A stretch of 64,000 bases of DNA, from NCBI GenBank assembly GCA_025175895.1, contig CM046000.1, positions 64,942,720 to 65,006,719 of the forward strand, read 5' to 3'. The stretch's first letter is position 1. Each line of letters starts with the position of its first letter. This stretch comes from Wurfbainia villosa. Its lineage: Eukaryota > Streptophyta > Magnoliopsida > Zingiberales > Zingiberaceae. This document shows positions 22,986-33,298 of this stretch, piece after piece. Made by a program: the position numbers and the translations under genes. The notes beneath the pieces were generated by a model. The model saw only the letters and a program-made list of their open reading frames with translations, made no database searches and was not told the origin of the DNA.

Positions 22986-23903
22986 TGTAACCCACAGGAC
23001 TAATTGATCTGCCCAGAAACCAAAGATATAATCCCTAGTCCTTCTCAGGTACTTCAATATATGCTTTACCGCAGTCCAATGTCCCTGTCCAGGATTACTC
23101 TGATATCTGCTAACCATGCCCACGGCAAAGCAGATATCCGGTCTTGTACATAGCATAGCATACATAAGGCTTCCTACTGCCGAAGCATAAGGAACCGCCT
23201 TCATGTCCTCTATCTCCTTTGATGTTTTGGGACACATCTCTTTAGATAAAGGAACTCCATGCCTAAAAGGTAGAAAACCTTTCTTGGAGTTTTGCATGCT
23301 AAAACGAGCAAGGATAGTGTCAATGTATGAAGCTTGAGACAAGCACAACATCCTTTTCTTGCGATCCCTTATAACTTTGATCCCAAGGATGTGTCCCACT
23401 TCTCCCAAGTCCTTCATGTCAAACTGTTTGGACAACCATACCTTTACGTCTGATAACACTTTGATATTGTTTCCAACTAACAAAATGTCATCTACGTATA
23501 GTACACGACATACCACTATGTTTCCCTCACATCTCTTGTATACACAAGGCTCATCCGGACTTTGAATAAATCCATATGACTGGATTACCTCATCAAAGCG
23601 GATGTTCCAAGATCTAGAAGCTTGCTTCAATCCATAAATGGACCGATTAAGCTTACATACAAGATGCTCTTTGCCTTTAGCAACGAATCCCTCTGGTTGC
23701 CGCATATAGATGTTCTCCTCAAGACTTCCATTAAGGAAAGCTGTCTTGACATCCATCTGACAAATCTCATAATCCATATGAGCAGCTATAGATAAGAGAA
23801 TCCGCATAGACTTAAGCATAGCTACTGCAAAAGGTCTCCTCATAATCGATGCCCTCTTTCTGAGTATACCCTTTCGCAACAAGCCTAGCTTTGAAGGTCT
23901 CAA
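22986..23903 (-). pseudogene. Reverse transcriptase of T
   Basis: Copia RT with Q-M-D-V-K-T-A-F-L-N-G, Y-G-L-K-Q-A-S-R-S-W and the catalytic Y-V-D-D at 23487-23498 on the minus strand, then L-S-Q-A-S-Y and A-V-G-S-L-M-Y-A-M. A frameshift near 23810-23900 separates it from the integrase frame. A stop near 22980 ends it before RNase H. Apart from these joints the domain is well kept. Confidence 0.93.
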
Positions 23904-25140
23904 CCTTCCCGTCTACTCCTCTCTTTCTCTTGTAGATCCACTTGCATCCAATGGCTTTTACACCATCGGGTGGTTCTACTAGCTCCCAGACCTGATTAGA
24001 ATCCATAGATTCTATCTCTGAATTCATCGCACTTTGCCAAGATACAGCATCTCTATCTTGGAGTGCCTCGTCATATGTCCAGGGATCAGGTTCATGTTCA
24101 CCAGGGACTAAGTCCGAAGACTCTCCCAAAAACATGAATCTGTCGGGTTGTCTAACAACCCTCCCACTACGACGAGGTGCCTCCTGTGTATGCTCTGTGA
24201 CACGCGGTGCAGTGACTTGTGGTGTCTCCTCTTGTACCGGTGGTACTGAAGTCGGGACTTCCCCTGTCAACTCCTCAAGAACAATCCTACTCTTGGGCTT
24301 GTGGTTCATTACATAATCCTCCTCTAGAAATCTGGCATTCGTGCTAACGATCACCCTCTGATCTCTAGGATTATAAAACAAACCAGCTTTCGCTCCCTTA
24401 GGGTAGCCAACAAACATGCACACTTCTGTACGAGGTTCCAACTTACCAGCATCAGCTTTCAGCACATGTGCTGGACTCCCCCATATCCGAATATGTCTCA
24501 GACTAGGCTTTCGCCCAGTCCACAATTCTACAGGGGTAGAAGGTACTGATTTAGATGGAACCAAGTTCAGAGTGTACATTGCCGTATCCAGTGCATACCC
24601 CCAGAACGAAACAGGTAACTCAGAATAACTCATCATAGATCTGACCATCTCCATAAGAGTCCTGTTCCTTCGCTCCGCCACACCATTCTGCTGGGGTGTG
24701 CCAGGTGCGGACAATTGGGATTGAATCCCAGCCTCTGATAAGTAACTCCTAAACTCTCCCAAGAGGTACTCGCCACCACGATCAGATCGTAATGTCTTGA
24801 TACTTTTACCTTGACGGTTCTCCACATCAGCCTTGAATTCTTTGAACCTGTCAAAGCATTCAGACTTGCGGCGCATCAAGTAAATGTATTCATATCTTGA
24901 ATAATCATCTATAAAAGAGACGAAATATTCAAAACCACCTCTTGCCTGGATAGACATAGGACCGCACAAATCAGAATGAACCAATTCTAACACATCTTTG
25001 GCTCTATACCCCTTGGCCTTGAAAGGCCTCTTGGTCATTTTACCTTCCAAGCAAGATTCGCAGGTTGGGAGATCCTCCACCACTAATGAACCCAAAGGTC
25101 CATCTATCAACCTTTGAATTTCGCTAAGGTTAATATGACC
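23812..25140 (-). pseudogene. Integrase and RT start of T
   Basis: Zinc end C-E-S-C-L-E-G-K, then D of H-S-D-L-C-G-P-M, D of L-R-S-D-R-G-G-E-Y and E of Q-Q-N-G-V-A-E-R-R-N, the D-D-E triad of integrase in full. The C-terminal part has the I-W-G-S-P-A-H-V region and a basic S-G-R-V-V-R-Q-P stretch. The RT begins with C-K-W-I-Y-K-R-K and A-R-L-V-A-K-G-Y. The frame is open for 432 codons and then shifts. Confidence 0.92.
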
Positions 25141-25640
25141 AAGCCTTAGATGCCAAAGATATGTAGTTCATCTGCAAGGTTCTTTTCTCTTTTAGACTTA
25201 GAAGATGAGTTATTCACTTCTATGCATCGTAAGTAGTTTTTGGTTCAAGAGTATACAAATTGCCAACCAATGTACCAACAGATAATCTCTATTTCTTTTA
25301 TAACAACTCACATTAAAAGAAATAGAATATCCATCCACAAATAATTTAGAAACCGAAATCAAATTCTTTCTAAATGTAGGTACATAAAGACAATTTCTCA
25401 AAACCAAAACTTTATTCCTATCAAAAGATAAATAAACATCTCCCCCTGCAATAGCACCACCTTTGAAGCATTGCCCATGTAGACGTAATTTCTCCTCACC
25501 TAGTCGTCGGGTTTCTGGAACCCTGCAAAGAATTGCAGACATGATCAGTGGCTCCCGTATCACACACCCAGCAGTAGATAACACCACTAAACATGTTTCA
25601 ACGACTAAGGCGTAAGATATACCTGTTCTTCTTTAGGTTG
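25141..25640 (-). pseudogene. Protease region of T
   Basis: The active-site D-T-G-A-T-D-H-V can be read near 25560-25580, but the frame changes close by. C-L-Y-V-P-T-F-R-K-N-L-I-S-V-S-K follows in the next frame (near 25350-25400). Frame breaks also separate it from the integrase zinc motif near 25110-25200. Confidence 0.82.
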
Positions 25641-25973
25641 GGAAGTCTTTCTTCCCATGTCCAAATGTTTACAAGTGAAGTACTTGCCTTTCGGCTTCTT
25701 CACTCCTCTCTCGAGGTCCACCCACCACCTTTGCTCTACCTTGTTTCTTCTTCTTTTGCCTTTCGGCATAGAAGTAGAAACCTTCGAGCAACCATGGCTT
25801 CCTTCCTAGCAGCTTGATTTCGTATCCGAAAGTTCCTTTTCCCTTAATCATTCGCAACCCTAGGGGACACTCATCGGCGCTAAGACACTATCCATTTTTC
25901 TTTTCCAATCAAGATAATTTGGGTATAGTAAGTTTGTTTCCTTTAGTATCATAGCAAGTGGGTTGAAAGCCAT
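25641..25973 (-). pseudogene. gag: Gag remnant of T with the middle deleted
   Basis: The gag start is at 25973 (M-A-F-N-P-L-A-M-I-L-K), matching the T2 gag start. After roughly 35 codons the sequence jumps to the C-terminal Lys-rich part (near 25800) and a damaged knuckle. Compared with T2 (48396-49127) the central capsid region is missing, several hundred bases. T could therefore not have made its own Gag in this form. Confidence 0.8.
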
Positions 25974-27011
25974 TTGAAAATCCTAAGAATCACAATGATC
26001 AAAATATTAGATTTCAAATATTATTGATTCCTCAAAACAATAAAATCTCAAATCAACCAACACCTCAAAACACCGAGAATTTCGATGCCACTGTGTGGAC
26101 GATACGAATTCTACATTTGTAAGAGGAGGTTTTACCCATTAATTTTATTATCTTGTCAACCTTACTTTTGACAAATAAAATTAATAGTTGGTTCCTCTTT
26201 GGCCCTACAAATAAAAGCGGTGACTCTATGGGGAGGATATTTTTATTTGCATCTAAGTGTGCACCATTACACGATACTAAGGGAATTATTTTAGATTATG
26301 TGCCTTACCTCGTGGAAGTACACACGCTCCTAGATAATTTCCTATAACCTTTATTTGACCTAGTGATCCGCAAACAAACCCGTCCCTCGGGAGGAAGGCA
26401 CTCGAGCCAACACACAAGTTTGTTTGCATCACACGCCAAATTGTAATGGAGGATGAATTAATTAAAATGTCCCTCTCCCACTTAGTAAATTGAAATCGAG
26501 GAATTTTAAAAACAAACACAACATGCATATAAAACAAATAAGCAATAAATATGGAAAAATCAGAATTTTTCCAACTATTATGGCATTGTTCTCCAATACG
26601 CATCCCGTCGTGTCGCCACCTCGTCCGCTCCATCTTTTCCCGTGCGCAAGTCACCAAAGAGTTCCGAGCCGAGATAAATCATATTAATTTACATCCATCG
26701 ATCCTATACTCCACGAAGGAGTGTACAAATAATCTAGATCGAAAGTAAACTAAAATGAGCGGCTAAACAATACCGTATTTAATTACAAAAATTAAATACT
26801 AATCTAGCCTCGTCAACCCCGAGGATTCAAATAATAAATTTTTTTACACACATCCATTCACATACACACACACATGGCCATAATAGTCGGATCTTATGCC
26901 TGCAACCAAAGAGTTAAACTACGCATATCCTACTATTATCCGGCACATATTATATATGAAAAGTGCATAAAAAAATAACCGAATCCTAAACACACAAAAC
27001 CGGAAACCGTG
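25974..27011 (-). other. Leader of T between PBS and gag
   Basis: About 1 kb without a gene. It matches the leader of T2 at 47436-48395, including the stretch with AAACTTGTGTGTTGG or its variant and the TAATTTTATTTG region. Confidence 0.75.
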
Positions 27012-27023
27012 GCTCTGATACCA
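27012..27023 (-). other. Primer binding site of T
   Basis: TGGTATCAGAGC on the minus strand, two bases from the LTR that starts at 27026. Confidence 0.96.
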
Positions 27024-27025
27024 TT

Positions 27026-27739
27026 TGATGGATGTCGCTTCGGAGGCTCATTGGCTCCCATGTCCCCGGATTAAAATTTTCACTAATGAAAGGATTAATC
27101 CGGATGGGATGAGCTTCCTTAGCAACACCTATTCGTCGTCGTGCTAACAACTCGAGTGGTCGCTTGAACAAACTAGTCGTTCAAGCAACACAACTCTTCT
27201 AGTTGGTTAGCCGCGGAAGAGACGACGGACGGATCGCCGGTTTTTGTGTTTGTCTTCGGGGTCCATGATTATACAATATATATTCATATACACACATGTA
27301 TAATCATCATATATAAGAACATGCTCAGATCTGAAATTAAAGTTATAAAACTTTATACCTTACGATCTTCTACCGTATGTCCTATCCTTCTCGTGGACGA
27401 CGTGTGGACGAAGATCCTCCACGAGTAGAAGCCTTCTAGATCACGTTCTTCTCTTCCTTGTCCGCTGCGAACAAAGAGAAGAACCACCAAAACCTTTCCT
27501 TTCTAGAACCGGCCACCAAACAAGAGAGTTTGATGCAACCGCCGGCCAAGGAACGATTGGATGAGTGCCGGCCAACTTGTTGTATTGTTGCCGCCGGCCC
27601 TAGATGTTGGAGAAGCACCGGCCACCAATTGTTGGAGATCCGCCGGCCACCAAGGAGCAAGAGAGGAGGAAGAAGAGAACCGGCCAAGGATGAGAAGGGA
27701 AAGAGGGGCGCCGGCCAAAAACCTTAGGGAGAACAATCA
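27026..27739 (-). repeat. Partial 5' LTR of T
   Basis: Only the PBS-side 714 bp of the LTR remain. It ends at GAACAATCA, followed at once by the TSD acctt, where a complete LTR would continue for about 1.8 kb. The last 78 bp repeat 19882-19959 in inverted orientation. Confidence 0.88.
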
Positions 27740-27744
27740 ACCTT

Positions 27745-28676
27745 TACAACCAAGATCACTCTTCTTACAATAAGATTGAAGTAAGGACAAGTAAGAAGAG
27801 TTTAAAGCTTGTGGGGCACTAGGAAGATCGTTTGGAGTATGAGCATTAGCCTCTCAAAGGCTTACACCCTCTCTTTTTATAGAGAGGGCTGTTTTCTTCC
27901 CGTTGGCCGCCACCAGTCGACTGCCGTCCTTGGCAGTCGACTACCGTCACTACAACGGCCTCCGAACACGTCGGATCCCGACCGTTGTAGTCCAACGGAA
28001 CTCTTGGCAGTCGACTGATGGACCTCATCACGATCGCGCCCGTAGTCGGCCGCCTACCGACTACGAACGGTTCTGGCGAAACCCTATTGATCGGGCCGAT
28101 CGGCGCAGCCGATCGATGGTCTTGGCAATGATCGCCTCAGTATGGTAGTCGCATGCTGCGCCACAATCCATCGATCGTATACGGTCGAACTCACTCGATT
28201 CAAGCGATCGCCATGACATAGCGATCGGCCGGTGTCGAAAACCCATCCGACACTTGGCCAAATGGCCAAGTTTCACCTAAGAGCTACCCTTCCCCGAGTT
28301 ACAATCGCTCACTCTCATTTCTCGGAGTCCCTCGCCTTCGAAGTTCTCTTCGTTCTCGGCCACATCCCTCGGCAGCATCAGGCGCACGACTCTGCAATGC
28401 TCCTTCGCGTCTCTTGCCTCGAAGTCTACTTCCTCCGGCTTCACTCCAAGCTTCTCGTCCGGCGGTCCCTCGGATGCTCCAAGCGCACGGCTTCCGCAAA
28501 GCTATCCTTCACCGACTCAAGGCACGAGTCATGAGATGTGAAACTCGCCACGGCTCCATGTGCGAATTACTAAGTTCTGCACGACTTCAACGCACATATC
28601 ACATCAACATATCAAACTAACTTAAACCCTTTGCCACACCATCAAAACCATATCACGGCAAGAGATTGCCCTAACA
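27745..28676 (-). repeat. 5' LTR of B, outer part
   Basis: Continues the LTR begun at 17784. Together they make about 1.2 kb, against 1,178 bp for the other LTR. It carries CAGTCGACTG at 27914-27923 and 28008-28017, where the 3' LTR has CGATCG-type modules. It ends at AACA 28676, followed by the TSD tcctc. Confidence 0.93.
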
Positions 28677-28681
28677 TCCTC

Positions 28682-29829
28682 CACCTCTAGGCCCTCACGA
28701 GAGAGGCCTTGCTCGGACCATCATTTTCCCTCGGAATATCATTTGCACACATTTAGGACCCCACGAGTTTGAACTCCTAAGAATCCGGTCCATAGATGGT
28801 CATTTCTTCTTCAATAATGCACCATATGGTAGCGAGATGGTTGAGCACTATAGACTCAGTAAGTTAGTCTACTGCGATCACGATATCAATGAAGACTTAC
28901 TTATCGAATTCTATAACAACCTACAACCCACTGAAAATAGGCTTATCTATAAGTCAAGGGTAGCAAAACTGATATCACTCTTACTCTAGCCATCTGGAGA
29001 TCATTTCTAGGATGTAGAGAGTCCTCCTCTAACCTAGAATGCTATCCAACTCTTCCTGAAAATTTGGAAGGTGTTGACCTCAATTCCATCCACGAATCCT
29101 TATTTAGACGTCCTAGAGATGAAGGAGTTAATTTGGTGTTAGACCTGGTACTAACGGCTCCTGACAACATCTTATACAAAGTCATTGTCGGATGCATTTT
29201 ACCCAGTCACCAAAGGGCAAGCCAAAGTTAGGCCACATCATTTATTGGCTCTCCACCTTCTCAAAAACCACCTTGATTTTAACATAGCTTTGAACATGTT
29301 TTTGTGTATTATCCATTTCTCCATTCCAGTCAAGAAAAAGGTTTATATGCCTTTTGGTCACATCCTCACATTCTGGTTAGAGTCCCTAGGCATAAACACA
29401 TCCTGGGGAAAAGTGAGGGAGGTGAAAAGAATGGACTATATCCATTGGAGAAATTTATCTCTAGCTGGCATGATTCGCACCCCTACAGGAGAAATTCAGT
29501 GGAAGGATGGCCATCAAGTTGGGGAGCATATGGATCAAGAGGATGAACCTGCTCTTCCTGCTGTAGAACCACACCACCTGGCTCCTAATCAAACTGAACA
29601 CTTGACCACTATCACGGAGCAGCTATCTCAACTTCGTGAAGGCCATGAGACTTTTGTGAACACAATCACCGCGACAATATCATATTTCCATCTCCAAACC
29701 AATCAACGATTGACTCAAATCCAACACACTCAAGATAAAATCCTTCGAGAGCAGATGGAAATCAAAGATGTCTTGGTCAATTGGACAAGTAACTCGGAGG
29801 GACCTTCTACACTAGCCCCCGACAAATAG
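28682..29829 (+). pseudogene. Third frame of S after the B insertion
   Basis: Resumes with S-T-S-R-P in frame from 13452, then shifts near 28760 to F-E-L-L-R-I-R-S-I-D-G, then to a frame with T-L-P-E-N-L-E-G-V-D-L near 29060, and finally an open frame of about 210 codons with M-P-F-G-H-I-L-T-F-W-L near 29350 and a likely coiled-coil C-terminus (T-E-Q-L-S-Q-L-R-E, then Q-D-K-I-L-R-E-Q-M-E-I). TAG at 29827-29829. The pattern resembles the 'putative plant transposon protein' domain seen in plant retroelement extra frames. I see no signal peptide or clear membrane span, so an envelope role is not supported. Confidence 0.6.
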
Positions 29830-30382
29830 AATCACGTTAAGATCTCCAATTGTGTCAATCTGCCTAGGATGGTTGCACTATAGATTTTTGTCTTCATGTT
29901 TAGACTTCAAACTATGGTTGTTCTTGTGAAATAGTTTTTGTTAAACAGTTTTTTGAAATGTCAACTTTTGGTTCATTCTGTTTTTGTTTGTATGATCTGT
30001 TATTTGTTATTTGTGGTTGAGTCGATTAGTGTCTATCAAATTTCTTGTTGTGTGTGCAATCCTTCTTAGCACCACCTGAACAAACCCAAGCCTTGACACC
30101 ATCCCACCATTGTTAATGCAATCATTAAGTGTGCACCTAATCAACCCTAAAAGAATGTTTGATTTAGGGGGAGCTATGGTTTGGGAAGTCCACAGTATTA
30201 GGGGGAGCTTTTCCTATATTTTATACCTCAAGCCTAACAAAGATCTAAGTGTGTTTAAAGTTTTCTGGGTGTTCTCATTTGTGTCAGCTCATATACCCCA
30301 ATGTAAGGTGAAGTATCAAACTAATGTCATAAGGATATTTTCATGTGAAGATTCCTCAATCTTTCCCTTCACTAACCCTTTT

Positions 30383-30575
30383 GATATCTTAATGGGTAAA
30401 ATATTTTTCCAATATTTTCCACCAATTGTATGTGTCATAAGTATTATAAGTATAAAATTTCATGATTTTTAAAGTTACGTATAATTACTTATCAATTTTC
30501 AAAGTTAATATCAGATAACTGAAAAACTGAGTTTTCAGTTATCAGTCGAGCCACCATAATGGCAGTCGACTGATG
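30383..30575 (+). promoter_or_regulatory. Conserved subterminal module, copy in S
   Basis: Blocks ATTGTATGTGTCATAAGTAT, TAAAATTTCATGATTTTT and ATAATTACTTAT occur in the same order as in A, F and G. A perfect hairpin follows at 30514-30543 (GATAACTGAAAA and TTTTCAGTTATC, 6-base loop), then CAGTCGAGCCACC and CAGTCGACTG at 30563-30572. It is the only part where autonomous S and gag-only A, F, G look alike outside LTR ends and gag. Confidence 0.7.
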
Positions 30576-31054
30576 AGGGGCAAATGGCCCTGGCGGCAAA
30601 ACAACCTCGAGGAAATCGCCTGGCGCGAATCGCCACGCCGAATCGCCTAGCGATGAATTGCCTAGCGAATCGCCTGGCGATCCTCCTAATGAATCGCCCG
30701 CGCAGCTTATCGCCGATCTTGCTTGGTGTCGGGCCGATCGCCGCTTGGTGCCGATCGCTTTTCTGAAGGACTCAACTGATTGATTCACAATCAGCCCGGG
30801 AAAAGCATTGACAACCTAGGAAAGTGAGTTTTAGGGGGAAGAACTTATTCCCCATGTTTTTTTTGTTGTTTGCCAAAGGGGGAGAGTATGGGTTCAAGTT
30901 ATTGTGATATTATTCAAATGGAGTTAAGTTAAATTGAAATTTCTGCCCATCTCTATTACTTGTGAAATTCCTGCATTACTTGTGAAATTCTTGCACTCCA
31001 AGTTATATCATCCCTATTGCATGAATGCTAAATTTCTGATATGATAAATTTCAA

Positions 31055-31255
31055 CTTCATGCTATATTTGTGATATGAAATTTTTCTGCACTTCATGATA
31101 AATTTCTGATATGAAATATTTCTGCACTTCATGATAAATTTTTGATATGAAATATTTCTACACTTCATGATAAATTTCTGATATGAAATATTTCTGCACA
31201 TCATGATAAATTTCTGATATGAAATATTTCTGCACTTCATTCTATATTTCAAAAA
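31055..31255. repeat. 36-bp tandem repeat in the S 3' region
   Basis: CTTCATGATAAATT or a close variant recurs at 31091, 31127, 31163, 31199 and 31235, a strict 36-bp period. Each unit holds GATATGAAATATTTCTG. It lies directly upstream of the polypurine tract. Confidence 0.93.
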
Positions 31256-31308
31256 TTGAGATGAACTGTATTTATATCACCTAAACTTAAACCATGTTGT
31301 CAAACATC

Positions 31309-31322
31309 AAAAAGGGGGAGAT
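31309..31322 (+). other. Polypurine tract of S
   Basis: AAAAAGGGGGAGAT directly before the 3' LTR start at 31323. Confidence 0.95.
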
Positions 31323-33293
31323 TGTTAGTGAAATCAAGCCCATCTAATGTTTCAATGTTTAACAACAAGGTTTAAGTCAAGGAAATAGAAATCTAGTTTG
31401 AGCTAGAGTATAGTCAAGACATTACTTGACTGATACAAACCAAAGGTCACTAAGTTAGATGTTTAGACTGACATTAGACCTTGGAAGAAATCCAAGGATA
31501 AGCTTTGGTATGGATGGAAATCCAAAGGGGAACCTTGGTAGAGGAAGAATACAAGCTGGCCGGAGGTCTAGAAGCTTGGTGATGGAGAGGGCATAGTAAC
31601 GTGCTTGTTCTCCATTGGGAAGAATACAAGCTGGCCGGAGGTCCGGAAGCTTGGTGATGGAGAGGGCATAGTAACGTGCTCATTCTCCATTGGAAAGAAT
31701 ACAAGCTGGATGGAGGTCTGGAAGCTTGGTGATGGAGAGGGCATAGTAATGTGCTCGGTCTCCATTGGAGTTAGAGAGGGCACAAGGGAGTGCTCAGTCT
31801 CTAGCTAGTGTACTCGTTAGTAAGAGAGGGCACAGTAATGTGCTCGTTCTCTTACTATGGTACATGGGCCCAATACTCATTAGACAAAGAGGGCACCGTA
31901 ACGTGCTCATTCTTTGGCTAGGGTACTAAGAGTACTCGTTAGACAAAGAGGGCACCGTAACGTGCTTGTTCTTTGGCTAGGGTACATGGAGTACTCATTA
32001 GGCAAGGAAGGTGTCATAGTTTGCTCGGTCTTTGTCTAAGGTTCTCAGAGCATTCGTTAGTTGGAGAAGGCACCATAACGTGCTTGGTCTCTTACTAGGG
32101 TGCTTGAAACTCTAGGAGTGGTAGCTTACTAAGAAAGATACTCATGTGCTTCAAATATTTGTCGTATCAGTCGAGCCACCATGGGGGTCAGCTCGACTGG
32201 AACTCTTGTACAAAGGCACAGAATCGAGCTGGTTCGATTGCCAGCTTGACTACTTATCATTTGGTATAGCACAGAGTTGAGCTGGCTTGACTACCAGCTT
32301 GACTCCTCACTACGTGGAACAAGACAGAACTGAGCCTTGGTCAACTGCGGCTCGACTGCATACTCTGTTCACCAAACTCTAAACCCTATACCAGTCGAGT
32401 TGATTTGGTAGCGGCTCGACTGCATACTCTGATCGCCAAAATCTAAACCCTATACCGGTCGAGTCGATTTGGTAGCATCTTGATAGGTAGCTACAGAATT
32501 CGATCGCAGAACCGAGCCCGGCTTGATTGCGGGCTCGACTGACAGGTGTTTTTCGAGCACAGACACGAGTCAGACTCAACTACAGGCTCAACTACGAAGG
32601 TGGTAACGGGATGCTTCTGTTTCGAGTAAAGATTCAAATGCGTCGATTTTTAATTAGAGGAGCAGGTTCCTTTCACGGCAAACCACCAGAGGTTGGAGGT
32701 GGTTACGGGGACAAGCTCAGGTGGTCAGGTTTTGGTCAGGCGTGACTTCTAGGCTTCCAATGGAGGAAGATAAAAGGCTTTCTGAAGAAGAAGAGATGTA
32801 GAACTTGAGCTTCAGTTTTTCGATTTGAGTTAGTCAAGATTCCTGTGATTCATTCTAAAGGAGAAGGAGTGAAAAAACCTTGATCTCATCTCGCCTTCTC
32901 TTCAACAAGTGCTTCCAACTGCTGTCGATCACTTTCTTGCAAGCGCTACAACTCCATCTTCAACGCAAGAAGCTGAACAACAAATCTGTAATCTGTTTTA
33001 AGTTCTTAGCTTACTATTCTTGATTATCTTATTGCATTGTAAGCTTGTAAGAGGTGAAGTTTTTCACCTCCGGAAACTTTCTGATCTGTTCATACTAGAC
33101 TTTCCTTTGAGCTACCCATGGAGTAGGAACTACTGAGTTCCAAACCACGTAAACACCTACGTATTGGTTGTGTTTTTGATCTTTGCTTTGCTTTCTATTT
33201 CCGTTGCGTAATCCTTTGTTTTGTAGTGAAATTTGAGTTAGATTTTTTCAACTCGCTATTCACCCCCCCCTCTAGCGAGCCTCGATCCCAATA
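31323..33293 (+). repeat. 3' LTR of S (1,971 bp)
   Basis: Pairs with 5353-7324, including the 75-bp units (31545, 31620, 31695). The end is CCCAATA where the 5' LTR has CCCAACA. The TSD gtctt follows at 33294-33298. Confidence 0.93.
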
Positions 33294-33298
33294 GTCTT

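Larger units (their letters stand above)
18055..27739 (-). mobile_element. Ty1/copia element T with inverted interior
   Basis: The insertion has a perfect TSD acctt (18050-18054 and 27740-27744) and lies in the 5' LTR of B. Its parts are in an odd order: a partial LTR in plus orientation (18055-19959), a nearly complete LTR in minus orientation (19962-22496), the internal region in minus orientation, PBS (27012-27023), and a partial LTR in minus orientation (27026-27739). A normal element has two LTRs in the same direction. A 78-bp segment occurs at both edges in opposite orientation (19882-19959 and 27661-27738). An inversion of nearly the whole interior explains this. The pol resembles that of T2, and gag is internally deleted. 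Confidence 0.88.
13453..28676 (-). mobile_element. Gag-only copia element B (TR-GAG), interrupted by T
   Basis: Both LTRs, PBS, a full gag and a polypurine tract are present, with a perfect TSD tcctc at 13448-13452 and 28677-28681. Without T (9,685 bp plus 5) its length is 5,534 bp. No pol sequence lies between the gag stop at 15989 and the polypurine tract. The LTR tail and Gag place it with the Sireviruses, so it presumably used enzymes of an S-like partner. A solo LTR of the same family is at 49951-51234. Confidence 0.93.
29830..31322 (+). other. 3' noncoding region of S
   Basis: No gene. It holds AGGGGGAGC tracts near 30166 and 30200, the conserved module (30383-30575), a GC-rich palindrome block (30590-30770), another purine tract near 30875 (CCAAAGGGGGAGAG), 36-bp tandem repeats (about 31055-31255), and the final polypurine tract AAAAAGGGGGAGAT ending at 31322. 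Confidence 0.8.
5353..33293 (+). mobile_element. Autonomous-type Sirevirus S (Ty1/copia), nested and decayed
   Basis: A full element with both LTRs (5353-7324 and 31323-33293), PBS, gag, pol, a third frame and a polypurine tract. The TSD is perfect: gtctt at 5348-5352 and 33294-33298. Without the B insertion (15,224 bp plus a 5-bp TSD) its own length is 12,712 bp, large as is usual for Sireviruses. The LTR tail TATTCACCCCCCCTCTAGC, the gag stop in frame with pol, the extra frame after RNase H and the repeated polypurine tracts all fit the SIRE/Maximus lineage. Many stops and frameshifts show it is dead. Confidence 0.92.

Noticed and set aside
28682..29829. True envelope gene in S
   Set aside because: No signal peptide, clear membrane span or envelope motif seen; kept only as a third frame of unknown function.
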